Origin: Phycomyces blakesleeanus NRRL 1555(-)
Lineage: Eukaryota; Mucoromycota; Mucoromycetes; Mucorales; Phycomycetaceae
DNA length: 64,000 bases
Assembly (NCBI RefSeq): GCF_001638985.1
Contig: NW_017265135.1
Location: 1,975,223 to 2,039,222 of the forward strand
Direction of reading: 5' to 3'
Part shown: positions 25,101 through 36,812 of the stretch, one piece after another
How the letters are laid out: each line of letters begins with the position of its first letter
Position numbering within the stretch: position 1 is the stretch's first letter
Position numbers and translations under genes: made by a program
The notes under the pieces: model-generated
The model's database searches: none
The model's input: the letters and a program-made list of their open reading frames with translations, nothing else
Told to the model about the DNA's origin: nothing

Positions 25101-25933
25101 ACCTCTTCATTATCACTGTACTAGAAGCATTTGAATAATGACCTGCAAAGAATAACAATAGGCTACCGAAGGCTATTGCATTGTAAAAAAGAATAAGAAA
25201 AAAAAAACAAAGAAAAAAGAAAGAAATAAAGAAAAGAATAATATACAATACTTTTGCCGACGTCCTACCTCAAAAGTTAACCAGGCCAAGTCCCCTTGTC
25301 CAGCAGCAACAGAAACTTCTTATTTTTAATTAAGTGGTGTGTGTGAAAGAGATGATTCTTCTCGTTTGCCACATTTATTACATTGATTCAAAGCACCTGT
25401 AAGCAAGGAAATCCCACACATTTATTTATGTGTGTGCAGTATGCTTGTACTTGTGTTTGTGTGTAGGCGTTTATTAGACTGTACCTATATTTTATACCTC
25501 ATCAGCCCATGATAGACATATAACTAACATTTGATAGCCTTTATTCTGGAAAAAATAATCAAGTGCAAGCTTTGCGAGTCTATATATTTATGGTTTATTC
25601 ATGAATCTGGAGATGCAAATAATATAGGGCTTCTATTGACAGCAAACCCCCAGAAAAAAAAGTGATACGCTGCATAACATGACTCACACTTGAACTAAGC
25701 GTAGTTCACCAATAACAGCCAACCACAGTCCAGTGACAGTGTAGCCCCCACATACAGCCGTCTATCACAATACACTCTTTATCTCCTGTTGACCTTGAGA
25801 GTTAGAATTTCTTAGTCTCTCATTCAAAGACAGCCCGAGTCTTGAACATCGTATATAAAGGTTGAAAACGCACCTGTCGGCTTTGTTTCTTCACTCTTTT
25901 CATTCCAAAAAAAATCTCGTTAAATCAGACTCG
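19169..25933. other. Gene-poor AT-rich stretch, 6.8 kb
   Basis: This is the longest stretch without a supported gene. The few frames above 60 codons (for example 22497-22766 and 24637-24873) lack domain-like sequence and end in hydrophobic low-complexity runs. I found no tRNA-like or 5S-like sequence, no terminal repeats and no transposase-like frame. Small features are a 6-bp-stem hairpin (CGCTTC TGTT GAAGCG, about 23934-23949), a (TA)n at about 22395-22415, and an aborted exon-like start at 21001. The last 100 bases are the promoter of the transporter gene. Confidence 0.5.
25852..25859 (+). promoter_or_regulatory. TATA box of the amino-acid transporter gene
   Basis: TATATAAA lies about 75 bases before the ATG at 25934, a normal distance for a fungal core promoter with a short leader. 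Confidence 0.6.
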
Positions 25934-27508
25934 ATGAATTCTCCTTCCTACGGAGCTACCCCCACAAAACTCACTCAAGCTGAACAGGATCTACTCCAGT
26001 CCGATCGCCCTGGATATGGCACACGTAGTAGACTTGAAGTAGCCTTCAATCTCGTCAATGCTACAGTTGGTGCAGGAATCATAGGCCTACCATTTGCTAT
26101 ACAGAACGCAGGTTTCTACAGCGGAATCGTGTTATCAATTATAGTCGCCTTTCTTTCACAGCTTGGCCTCCACATGTTAGTCGTATCTGGCCAACGTACA
26201 GGCATATACAAATTCGCTGGTCTTGTAGAGCATGTGATGGGTCGGTTCGGATACAACTTTCTTAATATTATGATCGTTGTTCAGGCAGGAGGTGCCTGTG
26301 TTAGCTATTATATTTGTAAGTAAACACCGCAAGTATTATAGGTTGTTAACACTTTCACTACAGTAATCGGTGACACTATTCCTGTACTGTTCGGCCTTTA
26401 TCTGCCTGACTATCCCCTGCTGGCCGACCGCAGGTTCGTCATCTTACTCATTGGCGTCACTTGTGTAAGCCAAAGATCAAACGCCCCTTAATTATACTAC
26501 ACGCAACGCAATCCTCAAACAACTCAACACATTCCTTAATATGACATATGTATATATGTAATAGGTTTTTCCTTTGTTACTCTCAAGATCTATCGGTGCC
26601 TTGGCAAGATGGTCGATTGTGTCCGTCCTTTGCTTGCCATTGATAATTTTGACACTGCTAGTGCGTGCACCAGTATATGCTCCTCAGCATCATGCACCTT
26701 TGACCTTGGCCGGCGGAGATATTTTTGGAGCGTTGGGTATTATGGCCTTTGCATTTGCATGCTCTCAAGTTGCATTCAACAATTATCTCAGTCAAGCAGA
26801 CCAAACGGAGCGTGGTTGGGCTATTTCTACTACTCTAGCTACAGTCATGAGCTGGATCACCTCAATGGCCTTTGCCATAGTCGGTTATCTATCTTTTGGT
26901 ACAGCCGTTCAACCAAACCTATTCTTGAATTTCCCTGCGGATGATATGGTAGTAAACGTAGGAAGATTTGCACTTGGATTCAGTATGATTCTCACCATTC
27001 CGTAAGTCAAAAAAAAACTTTCCTTTTCTTTTCACATACATATATTAACTAATTGTATATATGTGTGTATGATAGAATGGGATTTTATCCTACACGAGAG
27101 GCTGTACAGAAAATGCTTGGATTTGAGACAGAAGATCGACAGCCAACACAGGTTCAACACTATCTAGTCACAGGTGTGTTATTTGGACTGATCACGACCT
27201 TGGGTGTATTAGTCCAATCACTTGGCAAAGTTTATGCATTGATTGGTGGGTTTGCCGCCACCACTTTGGCGTACATTCTGCCTGCGACGGCGTACTTGGT
27301 AACCCGACACTATCCACAGCTGGCGTCACTGGAGGGGACGATTGCCGCCAAGACCCCGCTCCTGCACGGTCCATCTCCATCTCCCTCTTCTTCTACACTT
27401 GAGATACCCATCAAACTGACGTGGCTTGATATTGCAGCTGGTCTGCTGATTGTGTGGGGATTTATGGTTATGGTGTTTGCTACAGCAGGCGTGTTTACAC
27501 ATCCTTAG
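25934..27508 (+). CDS. AVT/SLC38-type amino-acid transporter (AAAP family)
   Basis: Four exons (introns near 26316-26363, 26465-26564 and 27002-27075) give about 440 residues. The frame is open upstream to 25862, but MNSPSYGATP at 25934 is the first ATG. The hydrophilic N-tail leads to the family's first transmembrane signature, VNATVGAGIIGLPFAIQNAG. About ten more hydrophobic segments follow, including IFGALGIMAFAFACSQVAF and FGLITTLGVLVQSLGKVYALIGG. Family members move neutral amino acids, often across the vacuolar membrane, driven by protons. Direction, substrate and location are inferred. The end (VMVFATAGVFTHP) is typical of the family. It is convergent with the small gene downstream. 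Confidence 0.92.
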
Positions 27509-27615
27509 ATAAATATCAGTCAACAATACTGATCATAATAATTCGATCTGATTCATGTGTATGTGTATGTGTACGTGTATGTATATTAAAAGAGAATATA
27601 TATATATGTGATTTT

Positions 27616-27878
27616 TTATTCTTGATCTTTAGATTTGGGCTTGGCATTTGGATTTTCCATGCTATTGAGCTTTTCTTGTGCAGTCTTGGGAATAGGAGAT
27701 TGTTGCTGTTTCTTTGAAGCTTCTTCTTGACGGATTTTGTCTGTGTACTTTTTAGCAGTTGCGGCAGAATTGGAAGAGCTATCTGCTGTTTTTTATATAT
27801 AAGATTTTCAGATACTTTCATTTGGATCAAATTACCTTTGGCTGTAGTGAGTGTTCTGCGCAATAAGAAACGGTGCAT
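27616..27878 (-). CDS. Small predicted mitochondrial protein of unknown function
   Basis: Two exons, joined across an intron of about 50 bases (27786-27835), give about 70 residues. The N-terminus MHRFLLRRTLTTAKA has arginines and hydrophobics without acids, typical of a mitochondrial presequence. The rest is hydrophilic and charged (YTDKIRQEEASKKQQQ) and ends KPKSKDQE. The frame stays open upstream to about 27935, but without another ATG. I do not recognise the family; it could be a small assembly factor or matrix protein. Good splice sites and phase are the main support. Confidence 0.55.
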
Positions 27879-28473
27879 CTTGTCTTGGGTTTCTTTATTA
27901 AAAAAAAGTGATAATATTTGTTCAATGGGAGTCAAGACAAAAAAAAAACTATTTTATAGCTTGAGTTCATTAGTGTCTGGATGACATGTATCTGACAACA
28001 GATGACGTCGGGGTTGACAGTCCGACGAAGCAACTTTGGAGAGCATGGATTTGCGAGTTAAGTAGTGCTAAAAAAGGCAGGCAAGTTGTGTCTGATTTTA
28101 TTTTATTTACGCACAATTCTTGCTCAGATACCATTCACAGTAAACGTTATGCATTCTGTAGAGGGGTAGTACTACAATGGACTTCGGGCTTGTCACTGTA
28201 CCTCTGCAATTGACTCAACACGCCCACCCCTTTCTTTTCGATTTTATTTTTCGTAGCCAGGGCCAAAGGACTCTAAAGTCTCAAAACTAGGCCACGTAGG
28301 CATCTTTATATACTGTACTGTAAACATTTGGGTTTTCGTGTCCCCCATTAAAAAAAAGGGCCCGAAAATTTCTCATCTACGAAAAGAAAAAAGAAAAAAG
28401 AAAACAAATAAAGGGGAGGGGGCCAGCTCACCGCTCACTTTCGTCTTCTTTACCTTTAATCTCTATTTTTCAT
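27879..28473. other. Divergent promoter region with TATA element
   Basis: This spacer lies between the small mitochondrial-type gene and the RRM gene. A TTTATATAC element occurs at about 28305-28313, about 165 bases before the RRM start, and purine-rich tracts precede the ATG. The frame at 27986-28213 starts with ATG but has no recognisable domain. Confidence 0.5.
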
Positions 28474-29060
28474 ATGTCTGTCAAACTTTTCGTCGGTGGT
28501 CTCGCTTGGGCCACAACTGATGACAGCCTCTACTCTGCCTTCTCTGTCTACGGTAACGTTGAGACTGCAGTCGTCATCAAGGACCGTGAAACTGGTAAGT
28601 ACTACTAGATTTGTAATAAACCAAATTACAATATATCTAACCTATATCAAATGATAAAAACAATAAAAATAAAGGTCGTTCCCGTGGCTTTGGCTTTGTT
28701 ACCTTCAGTGATAACGGTGAGGCTCAGGCAGCAGTTGATGCTCTGAACGAGCAGGATCTCGACGGTCGCAGGATCAAGGTCGACCGTGCTGCCGAGCGTG
28801 GTGACCGTACTGAGCGTCCCGACCGTGGTGACCGTGGTGACCGTAGTGACCGCACTCACTCCACACCCTACCAAAGCAGATACCGTGGTGGTAATGGTGG
28901 TTCTATGCGCGAGGGTGGTAACCAGTCTTACGGTGGTGAGAGTGGTGGTTCCTACCAGAGACAGGGTAACAGCTACCAGAGCGGTGGAGGTGGAGGCTAC
29001 GGTGGTGGAAACGGCTACAGCAACAGCAACAACGAATACTCCCAGCAGGGTGGCTATTAA
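28474..29060 (+). CDS. Glycine-rich RRM RNA-binding protein
   Basis: Two exons (intron about 28595-28674) give about 168 residues. A single RRM spans residues 3-80, with RNP2 KLFVGGLAW and RNP1 SRGFGFVTF, followed by an Arg/Asp repeat ([14 protein letters not shown]) and a Gly/Ser/Tyr/Asn-rich tail ending SQQGGY. This layout matches small glycine-rich RNA-binding proteins (GRP/CIRBP type), which bind single-stranded RNA and often respond to cold or stress. Strongly biased codons suggest high expression. The tail may promote self-association, inferred from composition. It is convergent with the cyclophilin gene 300 bases away. Confidence 0.93.
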
Positions 29061-29359
29061 AAAAAAACTCATCTCCTCAACTTCCCCGAACATCTTTTAG
29101 CATTGTCCCCCCACAACCTTATGTTCCCTCTCCATTTCGCTTTCTCTTTTTTTCCTTTTTGTAATATTGCTCCATTAAAAAGGTTTTCATGGTTATTCGA
29201 AACAAACAAATAAAAATTGCTCCACAACATATTTTTACACATCTATTTAATTTTAATAAGCAAGTAATTTGATGATAATGATAATGAACTTTTTTTTGTT
29301 GTCTTTCGAGGAATACAAGTTTTTATTTATTTATTTATTATATTATATTGTATTGTATT

Positions 29360-30950
29360 TTATTCTTCATCTACTTCTCGGACTTCACCGCAGTCTGTAA
29401 TCGTCACACGCGATGATAACTTGCCAGCCGAGGAACCAATCTTCTCCATACGGCGCACTACATCCATACCCGCAATAACACGTCCAAAAACAACATGCTT
29501 GTCATCCAGCCATTCTGTCTTTGCTGTACAAATAAAGAACTGCGATCCATTAGTATTAGGCCCCGAATTAGCCATAGACAAAACACCCTATTAAACGATA
29601 ATTTAAATTAGTCATATTGCTACTACTATAATTTTTACACTTTATAGTTCAAATCTCTTACTGGTCCAGTGTGTCTTAGAGTAAAATTCTCGTCAGGAAA
29701 CTTGGCACCATAGATTGATTTACCACCAGTACCATCGTTATTTGTGAAATCACCTCCTTGGCACATAAACTGGGGAATGATTCTGTGAAATGTTGAGCCT
29801 CGGTAGCCAAAGCCCGCTTCACCTGTACACAGCGTCCGGAAGTTCTCTTTTTTTTTTAAACGCAAGCGCGTACAAGAAAAACGCACAATATACCAATACA
29901 TATGTCAGCCCATTTTATACCTTAATTATCCTTTTCTTTTTTTCCCTTGTGGTATCAGGCAGATGGATATTACCACTGCAGAATATCTTCTTCTTTTCTC
30001 TGTGTGTAAATATTTAAATATGTATATTTACCTGCAGTCTTTGGCACAATATCACCGCGAAGCTATTTAATCCAAAAACAGAATTAATATCTTAGCATTG
30101 AATACATATACACTCTCCCTCCTACATACACACAAGCCAAATCACAAGTGCAAACACAAGCACAAGCACAAATACAAATGCACTTACTTCAATCAAGATA
30201 CGACCAACAGGAGAACCACCAATACTGATGTCCATAAACACAGTGGATTTTCCCCGAGGTCCTCTTGTCACATGTGTATTTTCGCCAGTCTCTTCATCAT
30301 CCTCATCCTCATCCTCGTCATCTTCCTTCTTAGTACTATCTGCTTCTTTATCTGCCTTAGGTGCGTCGGCAAGTGTGTTTTGTTGCAGCCAAGCATCATC
30401 ACTCCAAACTGTATATAACGAGTAAATTATTAATAAACAAGCTTCTGTACATCTGCAGGAAACATAAAAATATCCCCTCTCTCCCCTATTTTATATTCTC
30501 TCTTTTTGGTTTTTGGTTTTACCAGCACGGTTGGAAGCTGTTGTCATTTTTTGTGGTTTGGCAATGTTAACCTTTATCACTCTGCCATTCAGTTCAGCCA
30601 AATGCATATTATCTACAGCTGCAGCTGCATCCTCTGTTAATTCATATTCTACAAAGCCAAATCCTTTGTGCTGATTGTCTAAGTAGATTGATGTCAGTAA
30701 AATCAGGCATTTGTGCTTGGGTTTGCCTTATATTGGTGTCTAGTGTCAAGATCTCTTACGTGATCCACCATCGGGGGTCAATTGTACTGACACAATGTCA
30801 CCAAATGGAATAAATGCAGCATGAAGAATAGCTTCTGTCACGTCTTGGTCAAGTCCACCTAATTCACTTTGATGAGTGGTTTGATAGTCATGAATAAAAT
30901 ACCAGTTAGTAATTACCAACAAATAGAGTTGTCTTTGTGTCTTTCTTCAT
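29360..30950 (-). CDS. PPIE: RRM-cyclophilin, spliceosomal peptidyl-prolyl isomerase E type
   Basis: Read from 30950: [17 protein letters not shown] begins an RRM (RNP2 LFVGGL; RNP1 KGFGFVEY) that continues with [10 protein letters not shown] and INGRVIKV-like strands ([10 protein letters not shown]). VWSDDAWL follows, as in human PPIE/Cyp33. An acidic linker (about 40 residues) leads to the cyclophilin domain: [36 protein letters not shown] and [10 protein letters not shown], with catalytic Arg and Trp present. Cyp33/PPIE isomerises Xaa-Pro bonds in the spliceosome and links RNA binding to chromatin factors. At least seven exons; introns near 29590-29660, 29820-30030, 30065-30185, 30410-30520, 30680-30760 and 30870-30915. 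It shares a promoter region with SNRNP27. Confidence 0.93.
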
Positions 30951-31302
30951 CGCGTTGTATAATTGGTGGTGCGTGGGGGTTTACACACCAAAAAAAGGGG
31001 AGGAGTGGCAGGGATGGATAGGTTTGTCTTTACTGCAAATTGGTCCGACAAGCCACCCAGCGACACCTTCCATACTTGTATTCACTAAAGCGCAGGTATA
31101 ATACACACGCATTAGGACCGGTCATTGAACTCTTTATCAAAAGAAAGTGCGGGAAATACAAGGCATTCAGATTACAGCTTAATCTACATCTCTAGATTCA
31201 AAACAAACAAAAAATAAAAAAAACTATTCATACACACACCAGCACACACACAGGCACATACAAAGGCACACAAAAATATATTCATTTTATTTCTTTTAAA
31301 AA
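30951..31302. promoter_or_regulatory. Divergent promoter region of PPIE-type and SNRNP27 genes
   Basis: A 352-base head-to-head spacer separates two splicing-factor genes. It includes a (CA)-rich stretch (about 31232-31275) just before the SNRNP27 start. No clear TATA box was seen. Confidence 0.5.
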
Positions 31303-32052
31303 ATGCCACGCTCCATTTCCCCTCGAAGAAGTCATCGTGATAGAGAGTATCGTGATCATGACCGTCCAAGATCCTCTTCTCGTTCTCCTTCTCGTAGATC
31401 GAGAGCACGCAGTGGAAGAAGCCAACGCCGTTACAGTCCCGAAAGACACTCAAGTAGAGATAGAAGAGCTCGCAGTCCTGACTGGAGAGGTATAATTAAG
31501 AAAGAAATAGCAATATGATGGAAATCTAAACTATTGATTCCCTAGACAACGATAGAGAAAGATCGCGTAGTTACCGCCGTTCAAAAAGCCCTCCAAGTCC
31601 ACCTCGCTCAGGTCGTTACCGATCGATTAGTCGCGATGAACCAAAGAGGTGCCTATATGTCTAATGATGTGAATTTCGACCAAACAACATGCATCTTAAA
31701 TAACCCATATTTGAGTATTAGACGTTACCGAAGAAAAGATGAAGTAAAATCTTCTTCCAAAGACCCTGTTCCAGAAAAGGAAGCTGAGCCGATTGTAAAT
31801 GATGATGACGATGAGGAAACCAAGATGATGAAATTGATGGGCTTTGGCGGATTTGACACTACCAAGAATAAGCATGTTGCAGGTACTGATGTTTCGGCTG
31901 CAAATATCCGTAAACCCATCAAATATAGACAATACATGAATCGACGCGGAGGTTTCAATAGGTAAGGTTTAAGTGAAAGTAAAATTTATGCAATTATAAC
32001 ATTTTATGGTAATAACAATAATGTTTGTAATAGACCATTGGACAATGCATAA
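31303..32052 (+). CDS. SNRNP27: U4/U6.U5 tri-snRNP 27 kDa protein
   Basis: Four exons (introns about 31491-31544, 31649-31721 and 31963-32030) give about 180 residues; human SNRNP27 is about 155. The N-terminal half is RS/RD-rich ([15 protein letters not shown]). The C-terminal domain is the diagnostic part: [18 protein letters not shown], then [13 protein letters not shown], ending LDNA. The protein belongs to the U4/U6.U5 tri-snRNP and helps fix the 5' splice site during activation. All joins keep frame, including the 3-residue-scale last exon (PLDNA). Function is assigned by the C-terminal signature. Confidence 0.93.
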
Positions 32053-32292
32053 GAGGCGATTAGATAATAAGAAAAGGGTGAAAAAAAGGGGATAATAATT
32101 ATACATTAACATAGTCTATACATGATGAGAGAAATAGAGAGAAAAAGAGGAATATTGTGGGGAACAACGAAAAAAATAAAGAGGTTTCTTTTTGGGAATT
32201 AAGAACAAGATGTATGATATAATCCTCATTAACTTGTATTCTGGAACTTGCGTCCAAACCATCTCTAGAGTGCTGTGTTGAAATAAAATTGT

Positions 32293-34395
32293 TTACCGGA
32301 CAGAAGTCTGGAGTTGCATCGACTGGAACTCGCGCTCAGCAATTTCGATCTGTCGTCTCTGATCTTCAAGTTCTTTCATAAGAACTTCACGCTTCTGCTG
32401 GAGCTATTTTTTTTTAAAAAAAGAAAATAATTAATATTGTTATTACATAAGTTTAAGTGTCATGCTTGACCCTTTTAATTTCTTACAGCCTCTTCACGCT
32501 TCTTCAGGGTCTGCTCAGTGTCTCTGACACGCTGGACGAACTGTTGGCGCATTGCTTCTTCGCGACTGGTCATATCCTGGAATACATTGGTCTTTGCATC
32601 CTCCATAAATGTGTCGTACTCCTCATCACAGATAAGAAGTGAAGCAGGACGATCAGGACCACACAAAAGACCAGAACGGTGTGTGTGATAGTGATGGTGA
32701 TGAGTTAATTGTACAAGGTCATGAAGACAGTGGGCCATCAACAATTCACGCAGATAGATAAAGTCACAATGAAGGGGGTTTTCGACTGGTTAAAATGTGG
32801 TTCAATTAATACAAAGATACTTGGCGATTGTCTTTTCATTTTTGGGTTCGGTTTTGATTTTGGTTTTGGCTTTTGATTATTTACCTTCTACAGATCCCCA
32901 GCGGTATTCTCTACCACGCACCATCTTGTCCTTCACCTGTACAAGGTCTGTACTACCAATAACAGTAAATGGAATGTGTTGCTGTCCGTAATAGGGAAGA
33001 ACCGTGGTGAGTAAGCTATTCGGTCCACCCGTCCCGCCCGACTCCCCCGCGGATTGTATTAGGCTGCTTACCTTGAGTTCTTCCAAACCCTCAATATCGT
33101 TCTCAAATGAAGTAGGATAGGTTGTGATTTCGTTGATTTCAAGGTCTTCAGAAATCTAAATATTTAAAATATAAATGGTAGAAGTGGAGTGGTTAGATAA
33201 AGTAAAACGAGAGGTTGAGTGTATTGGAATGTTTAAAAATAAATACGGCGCTGTTACAAGTAATGCAGTATGATATAATAAACTTACAGCCTTTTTAAAG
33301 GTAGCCTTTTCCTGGGCAGTCAAACCATCAGCCTTTGCAATAACTGGAATCACATTGACTTTTGAGGACAATACACGAAGGGCGGCAATATCAAGTTCCT
33401 TGAGTCTAGTATATTTCAAGGGTTAGTGATAATAAAAAAAATAATGATTTTTAATAGTTGCTATTTTGGATTGGATTTACCTGTGGCCAGTAGGAGCGAG
33501 GAAGTAAATACACACATGGATGCGTGTGTCACAGATAGCAGCACGGAATGCTTTGCTTTTTTCAGCCTCATGATAAGCATTGTACTGAGCATCGATGTAA
33601 GCCAGGATGGGCTCAAGACTATAGTAATGCAAAAATAAAAGATCATCAGGACCTTTTTCTTTTATGCATATAAATCTAAATCAAAGCTTTGCATACTCTG
33701 CTGCTCGGTTTACACGATCACCGAAACCTGGGGTGTCTACTACACATAACTTCAATGTGACGCCATCCTCTTCCAGCTCTAAAATCTCGGTGTTATTACA
33801 TTGTTTTTGGGCGTAATTACTTTTTGACATACCATAGGATACAGGAGTGATTTCAACAGTTTTTGTGTCCTGAGGAACCTTAAGTTCAGTGGTATCTTTA
33901 AGATCGGCCTGGAAAAGAGTATTCATAAATGTTGATTTACCAAGACCAGTCTCGCCTAATAGACAATTTTTATATATAGTTAATAAAAAAAGACAATTAA
34001 ATTAAACTTGACTTGATTTAATAGAATGAGACTGAGAAATGTGTGTATGTGTATGGTCTTTACCAACAACCATGATGTTCAAAGGAAAGGGGGTCTTCTT
34101 GGCCTTGTTATACAACTGTCGAGGGAGTGCATCCATGCCAAACTCCCGGTTCAATGTCATTTGGCGAGCAGGAGCAGTTTTCCATGGCCCAAGATCTGGA
34201 TTACGACCTCTGATGAAGAAGTCAGTAAGATGAGCTTCAGTAACAAAAAAAAAGAATACAAAATAAAATTGAGAATTTTATATTATTATTTACCTCAATT
34301 GAAGAGCGTGTTCCTGTAAACATAGTTGGGATAAAGAAAATGTTAAGAAAATGATATTATTTCATGACTTTGTTTCGGAATCTTACCAAAGGCAT
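32293..34395 (-). CDS. Septin GTPase
   Basis: Read from 34395, short 5' exons (MPL, EHALQLR) lead into GRNPDLGPWK. The septin GTPase domain follows: P-loop GETGLGKST, G3 DTPGFGD, G4 AKAD and a septin-unique segment (GREYRWGSVE). A C-terminal coiled coil (REEAMRQQFVQRVRDTEQ, then MKELEDQRRQIEIAEREF) ends LQTSVR. About nine exons and 400-odd residues. Septins form hetero-oligomeric filaments at membranes, at bud or branch sites and septa. The presence of a coiled coil argues against the Cdc10 class, but I cannot assign the subgroup. A histidine-rich loop (HHHHYHTH) is unusual and sits in the region after YLRELL. Confidence 0.92.
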
Positions 34396-35215
34396 GATGA
34401 TGAGATGTCAAATAGAGAAGATAAACCGTGAAGTTTGATGTTTGATGTTTTCTTTTTCCTATTTTATTTTTTGATATTTTTTATTTTTATTTTTACATCC
34501 ACTCACTCGAGACGATCTCATGTTACACCTGAGGCACATTTAACACCCAACTTTACCACAGGCCTCATGTTAGACTTTCTTGTTGTCGTATTATTGTTTT
34601 TCAAGTCCTGGGTCCATGTGTAACTAGTACAAGTTAAGATCTCACTTGACTTAAGAATTGCAAGAAAGCAAGTGTTTATATATATATATATATTCTTTTA
34701 ATATTAAGAATATTATATTATAGCTGTCAATTATTTAGGATAGCTATTTAACCGAGTAAAAAGATGGAAAAAAGAAGTAGTTAAAATGGATGATTTATTT
34801 AATTTACATTGAACGTACAAGAGCTTGAGAATTATAATAAAATGTAGATATACACATAATATACATATATAGAAGTGCTAAAGAGTTTCAATCAGAGTTA
34901 TAGTAATTTGTGCGAGCTACTACTTCCATTTTTAGTAATTTATAATACTCTCAAGCCAATCAATTTCCAAGGATCACTATTCCTTTGATTTTGTGATAGT
35001 TACAGTTTGGTATTCTTACAGATTTCTATCTTTGTTGCTCTGTAGAGGAAATACCATGACGTAGGGAGTCTCATAGAATTGTAAGCGGGATTTGATTATT
35101 TTTTTCTTTGGTCATCGTAAAGAATAGTGGTGTGAAAATAAAAACAATTTAACAAAGGGTTTTCTTATTTTATTTCGTTTCCCACATTATACATTAAGCT
35201 AGACTTCATCTTTAA
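34396..35215. other. Divergent intergenic region, septin and VAP genes
   Basis: 820 bases of AT-rich upstream sequence for two genes, with a (TA)n tract at about 34678-34691. The 34435-34623 frame is a T-rich artefact. No further feature was seen. Confidence 0.5.
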
Positions 35216-36328
35216 ATGTCTCTCAAAATAATTCCTGGAGATCAGCTCGAGTTTGTGCGTAAGTCTATTAGAAATACAAGAGTAGATAAATCATCGGGGA
35301 GAAATAGATGTCTGAATTGTAGATGATGGTTTGTAATGTATTAGGTCCTTTGACGCGTGTGGTGAGCTCTACCCTTCGTCTCTACAATCCTGGTACAAGT
35401 GATGTAGCATTCAAAGTTAAAACAACTGCCCCAAGGCAATATTGTGTTCGTCCAAATGCAGGTCTTATTAAACCACAGGCAACCATGGAAGTACAAGGTA
35501 AGATATTCGTATGTGGTTTTATTAATTATTTTACCCCAATAAATACATAAGTGGAAATTATGACTAATCATTCCATTGAATATATTTATATATAGTTATG
35601 TTTCAGCCACTGCCAGAAGAGCCTCCTATTGGATTCAAGTGCAAAGATAAATTCCTTGTGCAAAGTGTCCAAGTATCCGATCATTCTGAGGATATTGCCT
35701 TGCCTGATTTGGTATGTGTCTTGAAAGGATACCATTTACTATACAAGCGAAAAAAAAATCTATGGGAACGACCGACTAACAAAAAACGTAAATCAATTTA
35801 GTGGGCTAATGTGGAGGCAACAAACAAGCAGTCTATCGAACAGAAAAAACTTCGATGTGCATTCGTAGACGAAGTAGTACAAGCTCCACCACAGGTAAAA
35901 GGGATTGAATGGTTCAATTGCAGAAAGAAAAAGTGTATGAGATCCATGAAAAAACTCAAAACAACAACAACAACAAAAACAACAAAAAATGCAATTATTT
36001 ATGATAGGTGGAGGAGGAAAAGAAAGTGGGATCACCCGCACCGGATGCGGCTCCCGTAACCGTGGAGCCAGAGGTAGTAAACAACCAGACCCAGGAAGAG
36101 ATGAGTGATGCTAGAGAGACCATTAAGATGATGCAGCAGAAATTGGAATCCTATGAACAGGAAATGAACCTTCTGCGTCGGAGAAAAGAAGAATCGGCAC
36201 AAGAAGTATTCGCTCCTGTCCAGCCTGCTGTTGTTGTTGTACCTGCTAAATCATCTTACTTTTACTCTCTCCTTACTCTGGCTGTTTTAGTCAACATTTT
36301 GGCACTCTATTATATTATGAGTCGTTAA
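35216..36328 (+). CDS. VAP/Scs2 family ER tail-anchored protein
   Basis: Five exons give about 255-260 residues. The first exon (MSLKIIPGDQLEFV) starts the MSP domain. This continues with TLRLYNPGTSDVAFKVKTTAP and YCVRPNAGLIKP, the FFAT-binding face typical of VAPs. A variable linker is followed by a coiled coil (TIKMMQQKLESYEQEMNLLRRR) and a C-terminal membrane anchor (LLTLAVLVNILALYYIMSR). VAP proteins hold the ER to other membranes by binding FFAT-motif proteins and aid lipid exchange. The domain order is complete. The split after the first 43 coding bases joins in phase (V-R-PLTRVV). Confidence 0.94.
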
Positions 36329-36812
36329 AAAAACACAAAAGACAAACGCAAAAAAGAAAGAAGTCCAAGTCAAAGTACACTGATATCTTTCACCCATATT
36401 ACAAACCTACCTTTGTGTGTAAATGAGCACATATATATATGTCTATATGTATATGTATATATATATATTACGCGTTGGAATTAATATTACAAAGAACAGA
36501 CTTTGTGGGCATGCATTTTCATATATATATATATATATAGATAGATAGATAATATGATATAATATAATACAATATATATACACACATGAAGATATAAACA
36601 GAAAAATATAGAAAAATATATACAAATATAAACACACCAATACATCTTTGTTCCATTTATTTATTGATGTTGATGACATTTGGGATCAACCAAAAAAAAA
36701 ATCTACCCGACTGACTGGGCTGAATTACACATTACTGACACGTGTTAAGAGCTAGCGATCAAGCAGAGTGACACCAGTCACAGCCCATAAACCTCTTGTA
36801 CTCGAACACTTC
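36329..36812. other. Intergenic region, VAP gene to acyltransferase gene
   Basis: 484 bases with (TA)n tracts near 36430-36470 and 36520-36580. The acyltransferase frame is open upstream from 36768 without an ATG, so a small upstream exon is possible but not seen. Confidence 0.5.

Noticed and set aside
28647..29093. Antisense ORF opposite the RRM gene (Val/Thr-rich)
   Set aside because: It mirrors the Gly/Asp-repeat codons of the true gene and has no start context or domain.
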